From Sphingomonas cannabina (GTDB taxonomy: Bacteria; Pseudomonadota; Alphaproteobacteria; Sphingomonadales; Sphingomonadaceae): DNA of 64,000 nt. Of the stretch, positions 26,172 through 34,321 are shown piece by piece; position 1 is the first letter of the stretch, and each line of letters opens with the position of its first letter. The stretch spans positions 2,465,001 through 2,529,000 of the forward strand of contig NZ_CP090059.1 in assembly GCF_021391395.1 (NCBI RefSeq), given 5' to 3'. A program made the position numbers and the translations under genes. Below the pieces are notes generated by a model. That model was not told the origin of the DNA, did no database searches, and saw only the letters and a list, made by a program, of their open reading frames with translations.

Positions 26172-26346
26172 GAAGCTGACGACGCCCAAGCCCAAGCCCG
26201 AGGGTGATATCGTCAACGACGATACGGCAGCCGCGACCTATTCAGCCCAGATCGAAACATGGGGCGATACCGTATACGCTGCTGGCGTGGCGATGTGCGG
26301 ATGGCTGAACAGCATCGGCGGCAAGTTCGACTGCCCCAAGCCCTGA
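26053..26346 (+). CDS. o-spanin lipoprotein (Rz1-like), embedded in the Rz gene
   Basis: ATG 26053 opens a different frame within the i-spanin gene and encodes 97 residues. A basic start and hydrophobic core (RNRALALLLALSAASGC) end in a lipobox with Cys23 as the lipid site. A Pro/Lys-rich stretch (TTPKPKPEGD) follows, then a soluble tail with two further Cys (residues 82 and 94). Partial overlap in the +1 frame is the well-known Rz/Rz1 layout. The tail is longer than lambda Rz1. Confidence 0.8.
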   Translation: MPSHPRRNRALALLLALSAASGCGKTVSIERPMPQAALVEKLTTPKPKPEGDIVNDDTAAATYSAQIETWGDTVYAAGVAMCGWLNSIGGKFDCPKP

Positions 26347-26372
26347 CTCGACTCTCGCGCCGCGTTCCCTCA

Positions 26373-26666
26373 ATGTTCCCCGGCATGGGCACCCGCACGC
26401 AAGAGGTTGTTTTCCCCACTTGGGCGCAGACGGTGGGCGCCATGGTGGAGCATGGTACAAAGGTCCGTGTGATCTGCCAGAAATGTGGTGCGTATAAGGA
26501 ATTGGACCTTCCGGCGCTCATGGAGAAGGTCGGGCCGCACTATAGCCTGATCAACCGCCGCTGCCGATGCCGTCTCACCCCCGGATGCGGGGGATGGAAC
26601 AGGTTCCATGTATTCTGGGGGATATATCGGCCGCTGTGGACAACCGCGCGGGCAGCAAGCTGGTAG
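26373..26666 (+). CDS. small Cys-rich zinc-binding-like protein
   Basis: The likely start is ATG 26373 (ATG 26385 is possible). In a 97-residue product, Cys35-x-x-Cys38 and Cys64-x-Cys66 plus Cys72 form a probable zinc site, with strands before it (TKVRVICQKCGA) and an aromatic end (FHVFWGIYRPLW). The layout resembles small zinc-ribbon proteins that I recall as uncharacterised in sphingomonads and their prophages. It closes the phage-oriented gene set just before a long non-coding stretch. Function unknown. Confidence 0.6.
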   Translation: MFPGMGTRTQEVVFPTWAQTVGAMVEHGTKVRVICQKCGAYKELDLPALMEKVGPHYSLINRRCRCRLTPGCGGWNRFHVFWGIYRPLWTTARAASW

Positions 26667-26667
26667 G

Positions 26668-26715
26668 TCGTCGCGGGCGGTGAACAGCGAGCCGGAAAGG
26701 CGCCGCCCGCGACGA
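26668..26715 (+). other. 13-bp perfect hairpin after the last plus-strand prophage gene
   Basis: TCGTCGCGGGCGG (26668-26680) pairs fully with CCGCCCGCGACGA (26703-26715), loop 22 nt. It begins two bases after a TAG stop. There is no T-run after it, so it is either a rho-linked/processing structure or part of a larger RNA. Confidence 0.6.
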
Positions 26716-27060
26716 ATCGGTTGGAGCAGGTGAAATCCTATTTGGCAAGATGGCTGGTTGCGGGCCTGGCTTGATACCGGCTCCCCGTTTCAGTCCGCGC
26801 TTACGGAACGTTGGCTAGCTTCTACGAGCGAACCGGCCGGATGTGCTCGTAGCGCCGGGAACAACCATCGGAGCGTGTCCTTCCACGCCGCCGCAACCAT
26901 GTCCTTGCGGCTATCACAGAAATATGCTTAGGTAAAGAGGCTGCGGCGACTTGCCCTGACATACGGGAAGTCATCAAACGGGTGCGATGGCCCGTCATCG
27001 CCTGGTCGCCGCAGTTGTGACCGTAGCGAAGTACGGAGGCGGGTCGGGCCACACACGACA

Positions 27061-27246
27061 TGACAGCCGGAAAGACGGTGCTGGCGTAGCGCTGCGCTAG
27101 TTCGGGGTGGTTGGTAGAGCGGGCTTCACCGTTTCGCCATCGCGACCCCGGCCAGTTTGAAGGCCAATGGGGAACGCCGCTCGATCAGCCCCTTATAAGG
27201 GTGACGCACTGCTAGCGGTGCGTCGGCGTGACAGCCGGAGAGACGG
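27061..27246 (+). repeat. direct repeat TGACAGCCGGARAGACGG, two copies 168 bp apart
   Basis: TGACAGCCGGAAAGACGG at 27061-27078 and the same sequence with one G change at 27229-27246 match at 17 of 18 positions. A shorter relative, AGCCGGAAAGGCG, is at 26690-26702. The copies lie within the non-coding region and bracket the TAGCGC and CGGGGT dyads. Confidence 0.6.
27190..27224 (+). other. palindrome plus strong hairpin downstream of minus-strand operon
   Basis: CCCTTATAAGGG (27190-27201) is a perfect 12-bp palindrome. One base later, GACGCACT (27203-27210) pairs with GGTGCGTC (27217-27224, one T-G pair) around a GCTAGC loop. The pair lies about 60 bp after the stop of the minus-strand operon, so it may stop or shape its transcript. 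Confidence 0.5.
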
Positions 27247-27283
27247 CAACCGCGCCGGCCATCATGGCGGGCAGTGACGAGGA

Positions 27284-27472
27284 TTAGGCGCACCGCCTGA
27301 TAAGCAGGCGCCGCTCACCAATCCGCTCGATCGTCACCGACCCACCCACCGGCAGCTTATCGAGAACGCCTCCGATCACCCGTCGCGCGATCATGCCGGT
27401 GGGCGCCTCAGCCGAACTCGTCTCGCTCCAGTCGCGGCGGAGCTTCTCCAGGCTTGGACCGATGTCGGTCAT
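27284..27472 (-). CDS. hypothetical protein (62 aa), second gene of junction operon
   Basis: The start ATG overlaps the stop of the upstream minus-strand gene (ATGA), so the two are co-translated. The 62-residue protein has a charged N-terminal helix and a C-terminal beta-like half (GGVLDKLPVGGSVTIERIGE, RRLLIRRCA). No Walker, HTH or membrane motif is present. Its tight coupling to the gene before it suggests a shared job, such as a partner or immunity subunit. Family not recognised. Confidence 0.6.
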   Translation of the reverse strand: MTDIGPSLEKLRRDWSETSSAEAPTGMIARRVIGGVLDKLPVGGSVTIERIGERRLLIRRCA

Positions 27473-27885
27473 ATCACCCTATCTCCTAGAGGATGGGGAG
27501 GGCACTCCAGATGCGCTCGACAGCGATCAATGAACGCTGCAATTGCGGGTGCCCTTCGGGGCAAATCGGCCAATCCAGTTCCGACGCCATACCGAGGCCA
27601 TATTATCATGCCCCCCTGAGCGAGATGGCGCGATAGCTTGCGAAACGCCTCCTGAATATGAGGTTTAACCGCCTCAAGATCCCCGTCCCGGAAAAAGGCG
27701 CTTTCTTCCATTGTCGGCCGCCACTTGGTAGGGATACCAACAACATTCGGCTCCCCGCGGCACTCCTTGGCTTGGCCACCTAGCCCCGTCCCAGCCATGT
27801 TGTCTCCAAACACATATAATGCGGTCGGATTGGCTCGGATCGATGCCCGGGAGTAGTACTGCACTTCAACAACGCGCCCGCTCAT
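27469..27885 (-). CDS. conserved hypothetical protein with FGDN...GGQA...GIPTK signature
   Basis: GGAGGGGGT precedes ATG 27885. The 138-residue protein shows a strong conserved-looking core: VFGDNMAGTGLGGQAKECRG, then EPNVVGIPTKW, and a later GGMIIWPRYGVGTGLADLP. I recall this GDN-GGQA-PN-GIPTK arrangement from uncharacterised proteins of phages and bacteria. The Gly-rich loops and Asp/Asn pair recall nucleotide- or ADP-ribose-binding folds, but that is a guess. It heads a two-gene operon running against the prophage late genes, next to a tRNA, a typical place for cargo such as anti-phage or anti-defence genes. Confidence 0.7.
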   Translation of the reverse strand: MSGRVVEVQYYSRASIRANPTALYVFGDNMAGTGLGGQAKECRGEPNVVGIPTKWRPTMEESAFFRDGDLEAVKPHIQEAFRKLSRHLAQGGMIIWPRYGVGTGLADLPRRAPAIAAFIDRCRAHLECPPHPLGDRVI

Positions 27886-28030
27886 ACCCCCTCCAGTCCA
27901 TGCCGGGAGGGTGCGTACCTTCCTGTGCCCGAAAATGTGGACGATAATGTGCCGCGCTGTGCCACATGTTTCCGCTCCGTTCCGAACGCCCCTTGCGGGT
28001 CAGACGCGGAAACCCTAGGGAAACCGCCGT

Positions 28031-28107
<77 letters not shown>

Positions 28108-28151
28108 CCTACTGCCGTGAAGCGCCTTATGTGCTCCACTTCTGAAGCGCG

Positions 28152-28793
28152 TCAGCCGCCCCTTGCGGCCGCCCAGGCTTTGGTATCCTGGCACATGTCC
28201 ATGGCTTGCTTGTAAGCGTCACGACCCGTGACCCGCGAGAGATAGGCCCCCTCGACCTCGCCGTAGACGACGCCTCCGTTTCTCCTGGCCTGCAGCAGGG
28301 CATAGGCCACCGAGATGTCGGCCGCCGTGAACGCCTCGCCGGCAACATAGGGCGTCCGCTCGAGCTGCCGCGTCACCAGTCCCAGCCGGGATTCGAACAC
28401 GCTCATCGCCTGACGGGCACTCCAGTTGTTCCGCTCGCCTTCGGGCGCGATGTGGCGCGCGCCGCTGACGAAATACATGGAGGCCGCGAGTCCCGCCTCG
28501 CCGAGGTGAAGGAACTGCTGGTACAAGGGGAAGACCGGCTCGTGCGGCTCCGGCGCAAGCGGCGTCGGGCCGTAACGCGCCATCAGATATTCCATGATCG
28601 CGATCGACTCGACCATGATGACGTCGCCGTCCTGGACCGCGGGGATGAACCCGGCGGGATTGATGGTCAGGAACTCCGGATCGTTCTCGACGCCGGCCAG
28701 CAGGTCCACGGGCCGCAGCCGGTAAGGAAGCCCCATCTCTTCCAGCAGCCAGGCAATCCGGAAGCCTCGTCCCTCGCCGAATAGGGTGATCAT
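28152..28793 (-). CDS. glutathione S-transferase family protein
   Basis: The start is ATG 28793 ([20 protein letters not shown]); a longer reading frame to 28865 runs through the operator-like repeats. In a 213-residue protein, residues 1-78 form the thioredoxin-like glutathione-binding domain, with the cis-Pro region FIPAVQD and the ESIAIMEYL motif (Glu-Ser binding the gamma-glutamyl group). Residues 90-213 form the all-helical domain with the capping-box Asp in [12 protein letters not shown]. It conjugates or otherwise handles electrophiles with glutathione in the cytoplasm. The exact substrate is unknown. Confidence 0.85.
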   Translation of the reverse strand: MITLFGEGRGFRIAWLLEEMGLPYRLRPVDLLAGVENDPEFLTINPAGFIPAVQDGDVIMVESIAIMEYLMARYGPTPLAPEPHEPVFPLYQQFLHLGEAGLAASMYFVSGARHIAPEGERNNWSARQAMSVFESRLGLVTRQLERTPYVAGEAFTAADISVAYALLQARRNGGVVYGEVEGAYLSRVTGRDAYKQAMDMCQDTKAWAAARGG

Positions 28794-28811
28794 GGCCGCA
28801 ATCTCTTCCAG

Positions 28812-28870
28812 ACCGCTTGCAATTCGCAAGCGGTTTGAATTAACCGGACCAATCCTATTTTGCAAGCGGT
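28812..28870 (+). promoter_or_regulatory. triple TGCAAGCGGT operator-like repeat upstream of the GST gene
   Basis: ACCGCTTGC (28812-28820) and GCAAGCGGT (28826-28834) form a perfect 9-bp inverted repeat with a 5-bp spacer, and a third half-site TTGCAAGCGGT is at 28860-28870. All lie in the 120-bp gap upstream of the GST start. This is the geometry of an operator for a dimeric regulator (for example of MarR, HxlR or TetR type), but no such regulator gene is adjacent. Confidence 0.6.
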
Positions 28871-28914
28871 GGGAGCCAGATGATGTTAAGGGATACGTCC
28901 TGATCGGACGACTG

Positions 28915-29610
28915 CTACTCCGCAGTCGAGCGCAGCCGGTAACCGACCCCCGGTTCGTTGATGATCAGCAGCGGCCGTGCCGGATCGGCTTCCAGCTTCT
29001 GGCGCAGGTTGCGCACCACGATACGCAGGTAATCCACGTGCGTCTCATGCGCCGGTCCCCAGACGGTGCGCAGGAGTTGGGCGTGGCCGATAACGCGATC
29101 GGGCCGCTTGGCGAGTTCAGCCAGCACCTCATATTCCTTGGGCGATAGATGGACTTCCTCGCCGGCACGGCGGACGCGGCGGTGGACGAGGTCGATCTCG
29201 ACCTCGCCGGCCGTGACGCGGTCGCGCTCGGCCTGGGTCGCGAGACGGTGGCGGAGCGCGGTGCGGATGCGGGCGAGCAACTCCTCGGTGTCGAACGGCT
29301 TGGTCAGGTAATCGTCGGCGCCGAGATCGAGCGCCGCGACCTTCTCGGCCGTATCTTCGCGCGCTGAGACGACGAGCACCGTCGCCTGCGAGCGTGCGCG
29401 GACGAGCTGGATCAGCTCCAGCCCGTCGCGGTCGGGGAGGCCGAGGTCGAGCAGCACCGCCTGCGGCTTGTCGATGTCGAGCAGCGACAGACCCTCGCGC
29501 GCGGTGGCCGCCTCCGCCACCTCATGCCCTGCGCGCTCGAGCGCGACGCGCAACAGGCGGCGGATGGCGGCGTCGTCCTCGACGATCAGGACCTTGGTCG
29601 GCAGGGCCAT
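28915..29610 (-). CDS. kdpE: KdpE response regulator
   Basis: A 231-residue OmpR-type regulator. The N-terminal receiver has acidic pocket Glu11/Asp12/Asp13, phospho-acceptor Asp55 (VLLDLGLPD) and Lys in YLTKPFD. The C-terminal winged helix (residues 128-228) ends in GVGYRL. It activates kdp transcription when phosphorylated by KdpD. AAGGAGGGC precedes its ATG, and it begins ten bases after the kdpC stop, so it is the last gene of the minus-strand kdp operon. Its sensor kinase kdpD is on the opposite strand, 4.7 kb away. Confidence 0.92.
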   Translation of the reverse strand: MALPTKVLIVEDDAAIRRLLRVALERAGHEVAEAATAREGLSLLDIDKPQAVLLDLGLPDRDGLELIQLVRARSQATVLVVSAREDTAEKVAALDLGADDYLTKPFDTEELLARIRTALRHRLATQAERDRVTAGEVEIDLVHRRVRRAGEEVHLSPKEYEVLAELAKRPDRVIGHAQLLRTVWGPAHETHVDYLRIVVRNLRQKLEADPARPLLIINEPGVGYRLRSTAE

Positions 29611-29620
29611 GCCCTCCTTG

Positions 29621-30202
29621 TTACGGGCGCGGTGCCAACCGGTCGAGTGCGCGATTGAGCGCGAGGACGTTGACGCGCGGCTCGCCGAGGAAGCCGAGCA
29701 GCGGATATTGGGTCTCGCGCGTGATCAGCTGGCGTACTGCATCCACTGGAATCCCCCGCGCCCTGGCGACGCGCCCGGCCTGGAAAAAGGCCGCCTCGGG
29801 GCTGAGATCGGGATCGAGCCCCGAGGCGGAGGCAGTCACCAGATCGGCGGGAACCGATTGTCCTGGTGAGGAACCATTGGCGGCGAGGTCGGTCTTGACG
29901 CGGTCGACCAGCGCCTGGCTGGTCGGGCCGAGGTTCGATCCCGAGGAAGCGAGCGCGTCATAGCCCTTGCCGGCGGCCGAGGGCCGCGAGTGGAAATAGC
30001 CGGGGGCGGCGAAGCCCTGGCCGATCAGCTCGGAGCCGATCACCTTGCCGTTCTCGCGGATCAGGCTGCCATTGGCCTGATGCGGGAAGGCGAGCTGGCC
30101 GATGCCGGTAAGGGCGGCCGGGTAGGCGAGGCCGAGGAGCGCGGCGAACAGGATCGTCAGCACGATCGCCGGACGGAGCGCGGTCTTGAGGTCGGTGAGC
30201 AT
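29621..30202 (-). CDS. kdpC: KdpC, potassium-transporting ATPase subunit C
   Basis: The 193-residue subunit starts at ATG 30202 with AGGA upstream; a longer frame to 30235 overlaps kdpB. One membrane helix (residues about 12-34) precedes a periplasmic domain with typical KdpC motifs ([61 protein letters not shown]). It stabilises the KdpFABC complex and raises potassium affinity. It lies between kdpB and kdpE in the same operon. Confidence 0.95.
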   Translation of the reverse strand: MLTDLKTALRPAIVLTILFAALLGLAYPAALTGIGQLAFPHQANGSLIRENGKVIGSELIGQGFAAPGYFHSRPSAAGKGYDALASSGSNLGPTSQALVDRVKTDLAANGSSPGQSVPADLVTASASGLDPDLSPEAAFFQAGRVARARGIPVDAVRQLITRETQYPLLGFLGEPRVNVLALNRALDRLAPRP

Positions 30203-30212
30203 GGTTCTGTCC

Positions 30213-32246
30213 TCAGGCGAGGTGGAGGCCGGCAACGAGCAGGTCGATCAGCTTGATGCCGACGAACGGGGCGAGCAGGCCGCCGAGGCCGTAGATGGCG
30301 AGGTTGCGGGCGAGCAGCGGGCCGGCGCCGATCGCGCGATACTTCACGCCCTTAAGCGCCAGCGGCACCAGCAGCGGGATGATCAGCGCGTTGAAGATGA
30401 TCGCGGAGAGGATCGCCGACTGCGGGCTGGCCAGCCCCATCACGTTGAGCACCCCGAGCCCCGGATAGAGCGCGATGAACATCGCCGGGATGATCGCGAA
30501 GTATTTGGCGACGTCGTTGGCCACCGAGAATGTGGTGAGCGCGCCGCGCGTCATCAGCAGCTGCTTGCCCAGGCCGACGATCTCGATGAGCTTGGTCGGA
30601 TCGCTGTCGAGGTCGACCATGTTGCCGGCCTCGCGCGCGGCCTGGGTGCCGGTGTTCATCGCCACGCCGACGTCCGACTGGGCGAGGGCGGGGGCGTCGT
30701 TGGTGCCGTCGCCGCACATCGCGACGAGGCGGCCGCCCTGCTGCTCCTTGCGGATCAGGGCGAGCTTGTCCTCCGGCGTCGCCTCGGCGAGAAAGTCGTC
30801 GACCCCGGCCTCCGCGGCGATCGCGGCGGCGGTGAGCGGGTTGTCGCCGGTGATCATCACCGTGCGGATGCCCATCCGGCGCAGCTCTGCGAACCGCTCG
30901 CGTACGCCGGCCTTGACCACGTCCTTCAGCGCGATCGCGCCGAGGAGATGGCCATCCTTGACCACCGCGAGCGGCGTGGCGCCGGCGCGGGCGATCTCGT
31001 CGGTGACGCGCTTGAGCTCGGCTGCCTGCGGGGTGTTGGCCAGCGCCGGCACCGCCTTCAGGATGGAGTCGACCGCGCCCTTGTGGATCAGCGTGCCGTC
31101 GATCTGCACGCCGGACAGGCGGGTCTGGGCGGTGAAGGGGATCACCGTCGCATCGGCGGGCAGCGTGCGGACGGGGATCGCATGGCGTTCGCGCGCGAGG
31201 GTGACGATCGAGCGGCCTTCGGGCGTCTCGTCGGCGAGGCTGGCGAGCATCGCCGCGTCGGCCAGCACCGCGGTGTCGACGCCGGTGAGCGGGCGGAACA
31301 CGCTCGCCTGACGGTCGCCGATCGTGATGGTGCCGGTCTTGTCGAGCAGCAGCACGTCGATGTCGCCGGCCGCTTCGACCGCGCGCCCCGACTTGGCGAG
31401 CACGTTGAAGCGGACGAGCCGGTCCATGCCCGCGATGCCGATCGCGGAGAGCAGTGCCGCGATGGTGGTCGGGATCAGCGTGATCAGCAGCGCCGCCAGG
31501 ATCGCCACCGGTACCTGGCCGCCGGCATAGCTGGTGAAGCTCGGAATGGTCGCGACCGCGATCAGGAAGATGATGGTGAGCCCGACCAGCAGGATGGTCA
31601 GCGCGATCTCGTTCGGTGTCTTCTGCCGCTCGGCGCCCTCGACGAGTGCGATCATGCGGTCGAGGAAGCCTTGGCCGGGTTCCTGCGTCACCCGCACCTT
31701 GATCCGGTCGGAGATGACGCGGGTGCCCGCCGTCACCGCCGAACGGTCGCCGCCCGCCTCGCGGATCACGGGCGCGCTTTCGCCGGTGATCGCGGACTCG
31801 TTAACCGAGGCGACGCCCTCGATCACCTCGCCGTCGGCGGGGATGAGGTCGCCGGTCTCGACCAGCACCGTTTCGCCGCGGCGGAGCAGGGCGGCACCGA
31901 CCATTTCCCAGGTTTCGCCGGCGCCGGTCAGGCGCTTGGCCTGGAGCTCCGACTTGGTGGCGCGCAGCGAGGCCGCCTGGGCACGGCCGCGGCCTTCCGC
32001 CAGTGCCTCGGCGAAGGTGCCGAACAGCACCGTCAGCCACAGCCAGACGATCAGCTGCGCCTGGAAACCGAACGGCAGCTTCTCACCGCCGATCACGAGC
32101 AGGACGGTGAGCAGCAGCGCGACGACGGCAGTGGTGAACAGCACCGGGTTGCGGATCAGCTCGCGCGGGGAGAGCTTCCTGAAGGCATCGCCGATCGCCG
32201 GGACAACCAGGCTTGCCGAGAACATCGAAGTGGGTGCGGTGGACAT
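30213..32246 (-). CDS. kdpB: KdpB, P-type ATPase subunit of the potassium pump
   Basis: This 677-residue P-type ATPase has the actuator motif TGES (residues 154-157), whose serine is the inhibitory phosphorylation site in E. coli KdpB. The phosphorylated aspartate is in DKTGTIT (Asp302), the nucleotide domain around residues 350-450, and the hinge [12 protein letters not shown] near 505-516. Hydrophobic segments at 35-80, 215-275 and 570-670 form its membrane part. It energises potassium uptake through KdpA. The gene is 12 bases after kdpA. Confidence 0.97.
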   Translation of the reverse strand: MSTAPTSMFSASLVVPAIGDAFRKLSPRELIRNPVLFTTAVVALLLTVLLVIGGEKLPFGFQAQLIVWLWLTVLFGTFAEALAEGRGRAQAASLRATKSELQAKRLTGAGETWEMVGAALLRRGETVLVETGDLIPADGEVIEGVASVNESAITGESAPVIREAGGDRSAVTAGTRVISDRIKVRVTQEPGQGFLDRMIALVEGAERQKTPNEIALTILLVGLTIIFLIAVATIPSFTSYAGGQVPVAILAALLITLIPTTIAALLSAIGIAGMDRLVRFNVLAKSGRAVEAAGDIDVLLLDKTGTITIGDRQASVFRPLTGVDTAVLADAAMLASLADETPEGRSIVTLARERHAIPVRTLPADATVIPFTAQTRLSGVQIDGTLIHKGAVDSILKAVPALANTPQAAELKRVTDEIARAGATPLAVVKDGHLLGAIALKDVVKAGVRERFAELRRMGIRTVMITGDNPLTAAAIAAEAGVDDFLAEATPEDKLALIRKEQQGGRLVAMCGDGTNDAPALAQSDVGVAMNTGTQAAREAGNMVDLDSDPTKLIEIVGLGKQLLMTRGALTTFSVANDVAKYFAIIPAMFIALYPGLGVLNVMGLASPQSAILSAIIFNALIIPLLVPLALKGVKYRAIGAGPLLARNLAIYGLGGLLAPFVGIKLIDLLVAGLHLA

Positions 32247-32258
32247 GGTTTCCGTCCG

Positions 32259-33962
32259 TCAGAAGAGCTGGCCGCGGATCATCGCGAAGTGATCGGCGAT
32301 AGGTCCGAGCGCGAGGCTGGGGAGGAAGGTGAGGCCGCCGACGATCAGCACGATGCCGACGAGCAGGCCCACCCAGAGCGGTCCGGTGGTCGGGAACGAT
32401 CCGGCGGATTCGGGCGTGTGCTTCTTTGCCGCCAGGCTGCCCGCGATGGCGAGCATCGGCACGATGATGAAGAAGCGGCCGATCCACATCGCGGCGCCGA
32501 GCAGCCCATTGTAATAGGGCGTGTTGGCGGTGAGCCCGGCGAAGGCCGAGCCGTTGTTCGCGACGCCTGAGGTGAAGGCGTAAAGGATCTCCGAGAAGCC
32601 GTGCGGCCCCTTGTTGAGCGGTCCGGCGAGCCCTTGCGGAAGCACTGACGACAGCGCGGTGAAGCCGAGGATGACGAGCGGCAGCACCGCGATCGCGAGC
32701 ACTGCCAGCTTGACCTCGCGGCTCTCGATCTTCTTGCCGACATATTCGGGCGTGCGGCCGACCATCAGCCCGGCGACGAACACCGCGAGGATGGCGAACA
32801 GCAGGAAGCCGTAGATGCCGGCGCCGACGCCACCGATCACGACCTCCCCGAGCTGCATGTTGAACAGCGGGATGAGGCCGCCGAGTGCGGTGAAGCTGTC
32901 GTGCATCGCGTTGACCGCGCCGCATGAGGCGGCGGTGGTGACGGTGGCGAACAGGGCGCTCGCGGCGATGCCGAAGCGGACTTCCTTGCCCTCCATGTTG
33001 CCGCCGGTGACGCCGAGGTTGTGCAGCACGGGATTGCCGACCGCTTCCTGCCAATAGACCACCGACGCGCCGGCGGTGAACAGGATCAGCATCGCGGCAA
33101 GGATCGCCCAGCCCTGGCGGGTGTTACCCACCGCCTTGCCGAACGTCCAGGTCAGGCCCGCGCCGATCGCGAAGATCGACAGCATCTGGACGAGGTTGGT
33201 GAGTGCGTTGGGGTTCTCGAACGGATGCGCCGAATTGGCGTTGAAGAAGCCGCCGCCGTTGGTGCCGAGCATCTTGATCGCTTCCTGCGAGGCGACGGGG
33301 CCGACCAGCAGCGTCTGCTTGACGCCTTCGAGCGTGGTCGCGTCGATGGTGGCGGCAAAGGTCTGCGGCACGCCGTTCGCGATCAGGAACAGGGCGTAGA
33401 CGATGCAGATCGGCAGCAGCAGGTAGAGCGTCACGCGGGTGCAGTCGGCCCAGAAATTGCCGATCGTCGTGGCGCTGCGCCGGGCGAAGCCGCGGAACAG
33501 CGCGAAAGCGAGCGCGATGCCGGTCGCCGCCGACAGGAAGTTATGGATGGTGAGGCCGAGCATCTGGCTGAGGTTCGACATCGTCGATTCGCCGCCGTAG
33601 CTCTGCCAGTTGGTGTTGGTGGTGAAGCTCGTCGCGGTGTTGAACGCGAGATGCGGCGACAGCCCGGCCAGCCCCTGCTGATTGAGCGGCAACACCCCTT
33701 GCAGCCGCAGCACCGCATAGGTGAACAGCAGCAGCATCAGGTTGAAGAGCAGCATATGCACCGCGTAGCGGCGCCAGCTCTGCTCCGCGGCGGGATCGAT
33801 GCCGGCGAGCTTGTAGAAGCCCCGCTCGACCGGGCTGAGCACGGTGTGGAGCGGCGTGCGGCGGCCCTCGTACAGCGCGAACAGCCACATCCCCATCGGC
33901 TTGGCGACGGCGACGACGAGCGCGACGAAGAGAGCGATCAGGAACCAGCCGTGGACGGTCAT
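32259..33962 (-). CDS. kdpA: KdpA, potassium channel-like subunit
   Basis: A 567-residue polytopic inner-membrane protein with the four selectivity-filter-like segments of KdpA. Recognisable landmarks are [20 protein letters not shown] (first filter, about residues 105-124), [20 protein letters not shown] (second, near 230-249), a segment near 340-370, and [20 protein letters not shown] (fourth, near 465-485). It captures K+ for transport driven by KdpB under potassium limitation. It is preceded by kdpF and an extra tiny gene. Confidence 0.97.
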   Translation of the reverse strand: MTVHGWFLIALFVALVVAVAKPMGMWLFALYEGRRTPLHTVLSPVERGFYKLAGIDPAAEQSWRRYAVHMLLFNLMLLLFTYAVLRLQGVLPLNQQGLAGLSPHLAFNTATSFTTNTNWQSYGGESTMSNLSQMLGLTIHNFLSAATGIALAFALFRGFARRSATTIGNFWADCTRVTLYLLLPICIVYALFLIANGVPQTFAATIDATTLEGVKQTLLVGPVASQEAIKMLGTNGGGFFNANSAHPFENPNALTNLVQMLSIFAIGAGLTWTFGKAVGNTRQGWAILAAMLILFTAGASVVYWQEAVGNPVLHNLGVTGGNMEGKEVRFGIAASALFATVTTAASCGAVNAMHDSFTALGGLIPLFNMQLGEVVIGGVGAGIYGFLLFAILAVFVAGLMVGRTPEYVGKKIESREVKLAVLAIAVLPLVILGFTALSSVLPQGLAGPLNKGPHGFSEILYAFTSGVANNGSAFAGLTANTPYYNGLLGAAMWIGRFFIIVPMLAIAGSLAAKKHTPESAGSFPTTGPLWVGLLVGIVLIVGGLTFLPSLALGPIADHFAMIRGQLF

Positions 33963-33977
33963 GGCGACGGCTCCCGA

Positions 33978-34067
33978 TCAGAAGCGCTCGGGCCGCACGA
34001 GAGCGACCACGAGGTAGAGGAGGAGGCCGAGGGCGGTGAGCCCGGCGAGCGCGAGATGGACGGTCAT
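33978..34067 (-). CDS. kdpF: KdpF, small stabilising subunit (29 aa)
   Basis: The minus strand encodes a 29-residue single-helix protein, MTVHLALAGLTALGLLLYLV continuing to a basic end RPERF. That is the standard KdpF form. It packs at the KdpA-KdpB interface. The stop is 15 bases before the kdpA start. Confidence 0.9.
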   Translation of the reverse strand: MTVHLALAGLTALGLLLYLVVALVRPERF

Positions 34068-34071
34068 CGCG

Positions 34072-34155
34072 TCACGCCTCGTCGCACAGGCGGACATAGG
34101 CGATCGTCGCCGCGAACAGCCCGCCGACCAAGGCGAGCCAGAGCAGGTCCTGCAT
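34072..34155 (-). CDS. tiny membrane protein leading the kdp operon (27 aa)
   Basis: A 27-residue ORF (MQDLLWLALVGGLFAATIAY, then VRLCDEA) lies four bases upstream of kdpF in the same direction. It has one membrane helix and a short charged tail. I have the impression that similar micro-ORFs precede kdpF in other alphaproteobacteria, but I cannot check. Because of its position it could be an extra pump subunit or regulator. No strong ribosome site is visible. Confidence 0.6.
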   Translation of the reverse strand: MQDLLWLALVGGLFAATIAYVRLCDEA

Positions 34156-34321
34156 CGGATGAATCCCGAAAGTGATGCCGCCGAACGGGGACGGCCGGCG
34201 GATCACCTAGTGCGACGGGCCGTTAAGGTTCGACGGCGAAAGGCGGCGCGCGGCATTAAGAAACCATAAGGACCGATACGCCCGCGTAGCGTTTTGACCG
34301 GGAGGGGGGTAGGAGCGAGCG
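34156..34321 (+). promoter_or_regulatory. divergent control region between kdpFABCE and kdpD
   Basis: This 166-bp gap must hold both promoters. The least GC-rich part is GGCATTAAGAAACCATAAGG (34251-34270). On the minus strand it gives a T-rich run resembling the kind of site KdpE binds, but I cannot prove it. Two TTAAG elements, at about 34226 and 34256, lie roughly 30 bp apart. AGGAGCGAGCG directly precedes kdpD. Confidence 0.5.

Larger units (their letters stand above)
26667..27283 (+). other. 617-bp non-coding, hairpin-rich junction region
   Basis: No ORF with convincing composition or ribosome site lies here. Instead it contains a 13-bp perfect stem at 26668-26715, a short palindrome at 27087-27099 (TAGCGC-T-GCGCTA), long pairing CGGGGT/ACCCCG (27103-27108 with 27145-27150), the palindrome CCCTTATAAGGG (27190-27201), a perfect hairpin at 27203-27224, and three copies of AGCCGGAAAGGCG-like sequence (26690, 27064, 27232). 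The simplest reading is structured RNA or regulatory DNA at the prophage edge; it could also be remnant host DNA. Confidence 0.5.

Noticed and set aside
27101..27170. tRNA-like segment with GGTTGGTAGAGC and a GGCC-AGTTTGAA-GGCC hairpin
   Set aside because: The D-arm-like string is suggestive, but no 7-bp acceptor stem, proper anticodon arm or TTCGAAT loop can be built, so I do not call a tRNA.
30186..32570. 794-residue plus-strand ORF opposite kdpB and kdpC
   Set aside because: It is a GC-rich antisense shadow with Asp/Arg/Gly-biased composition; kdpB and kdpC have all their motifs on the minus strand.
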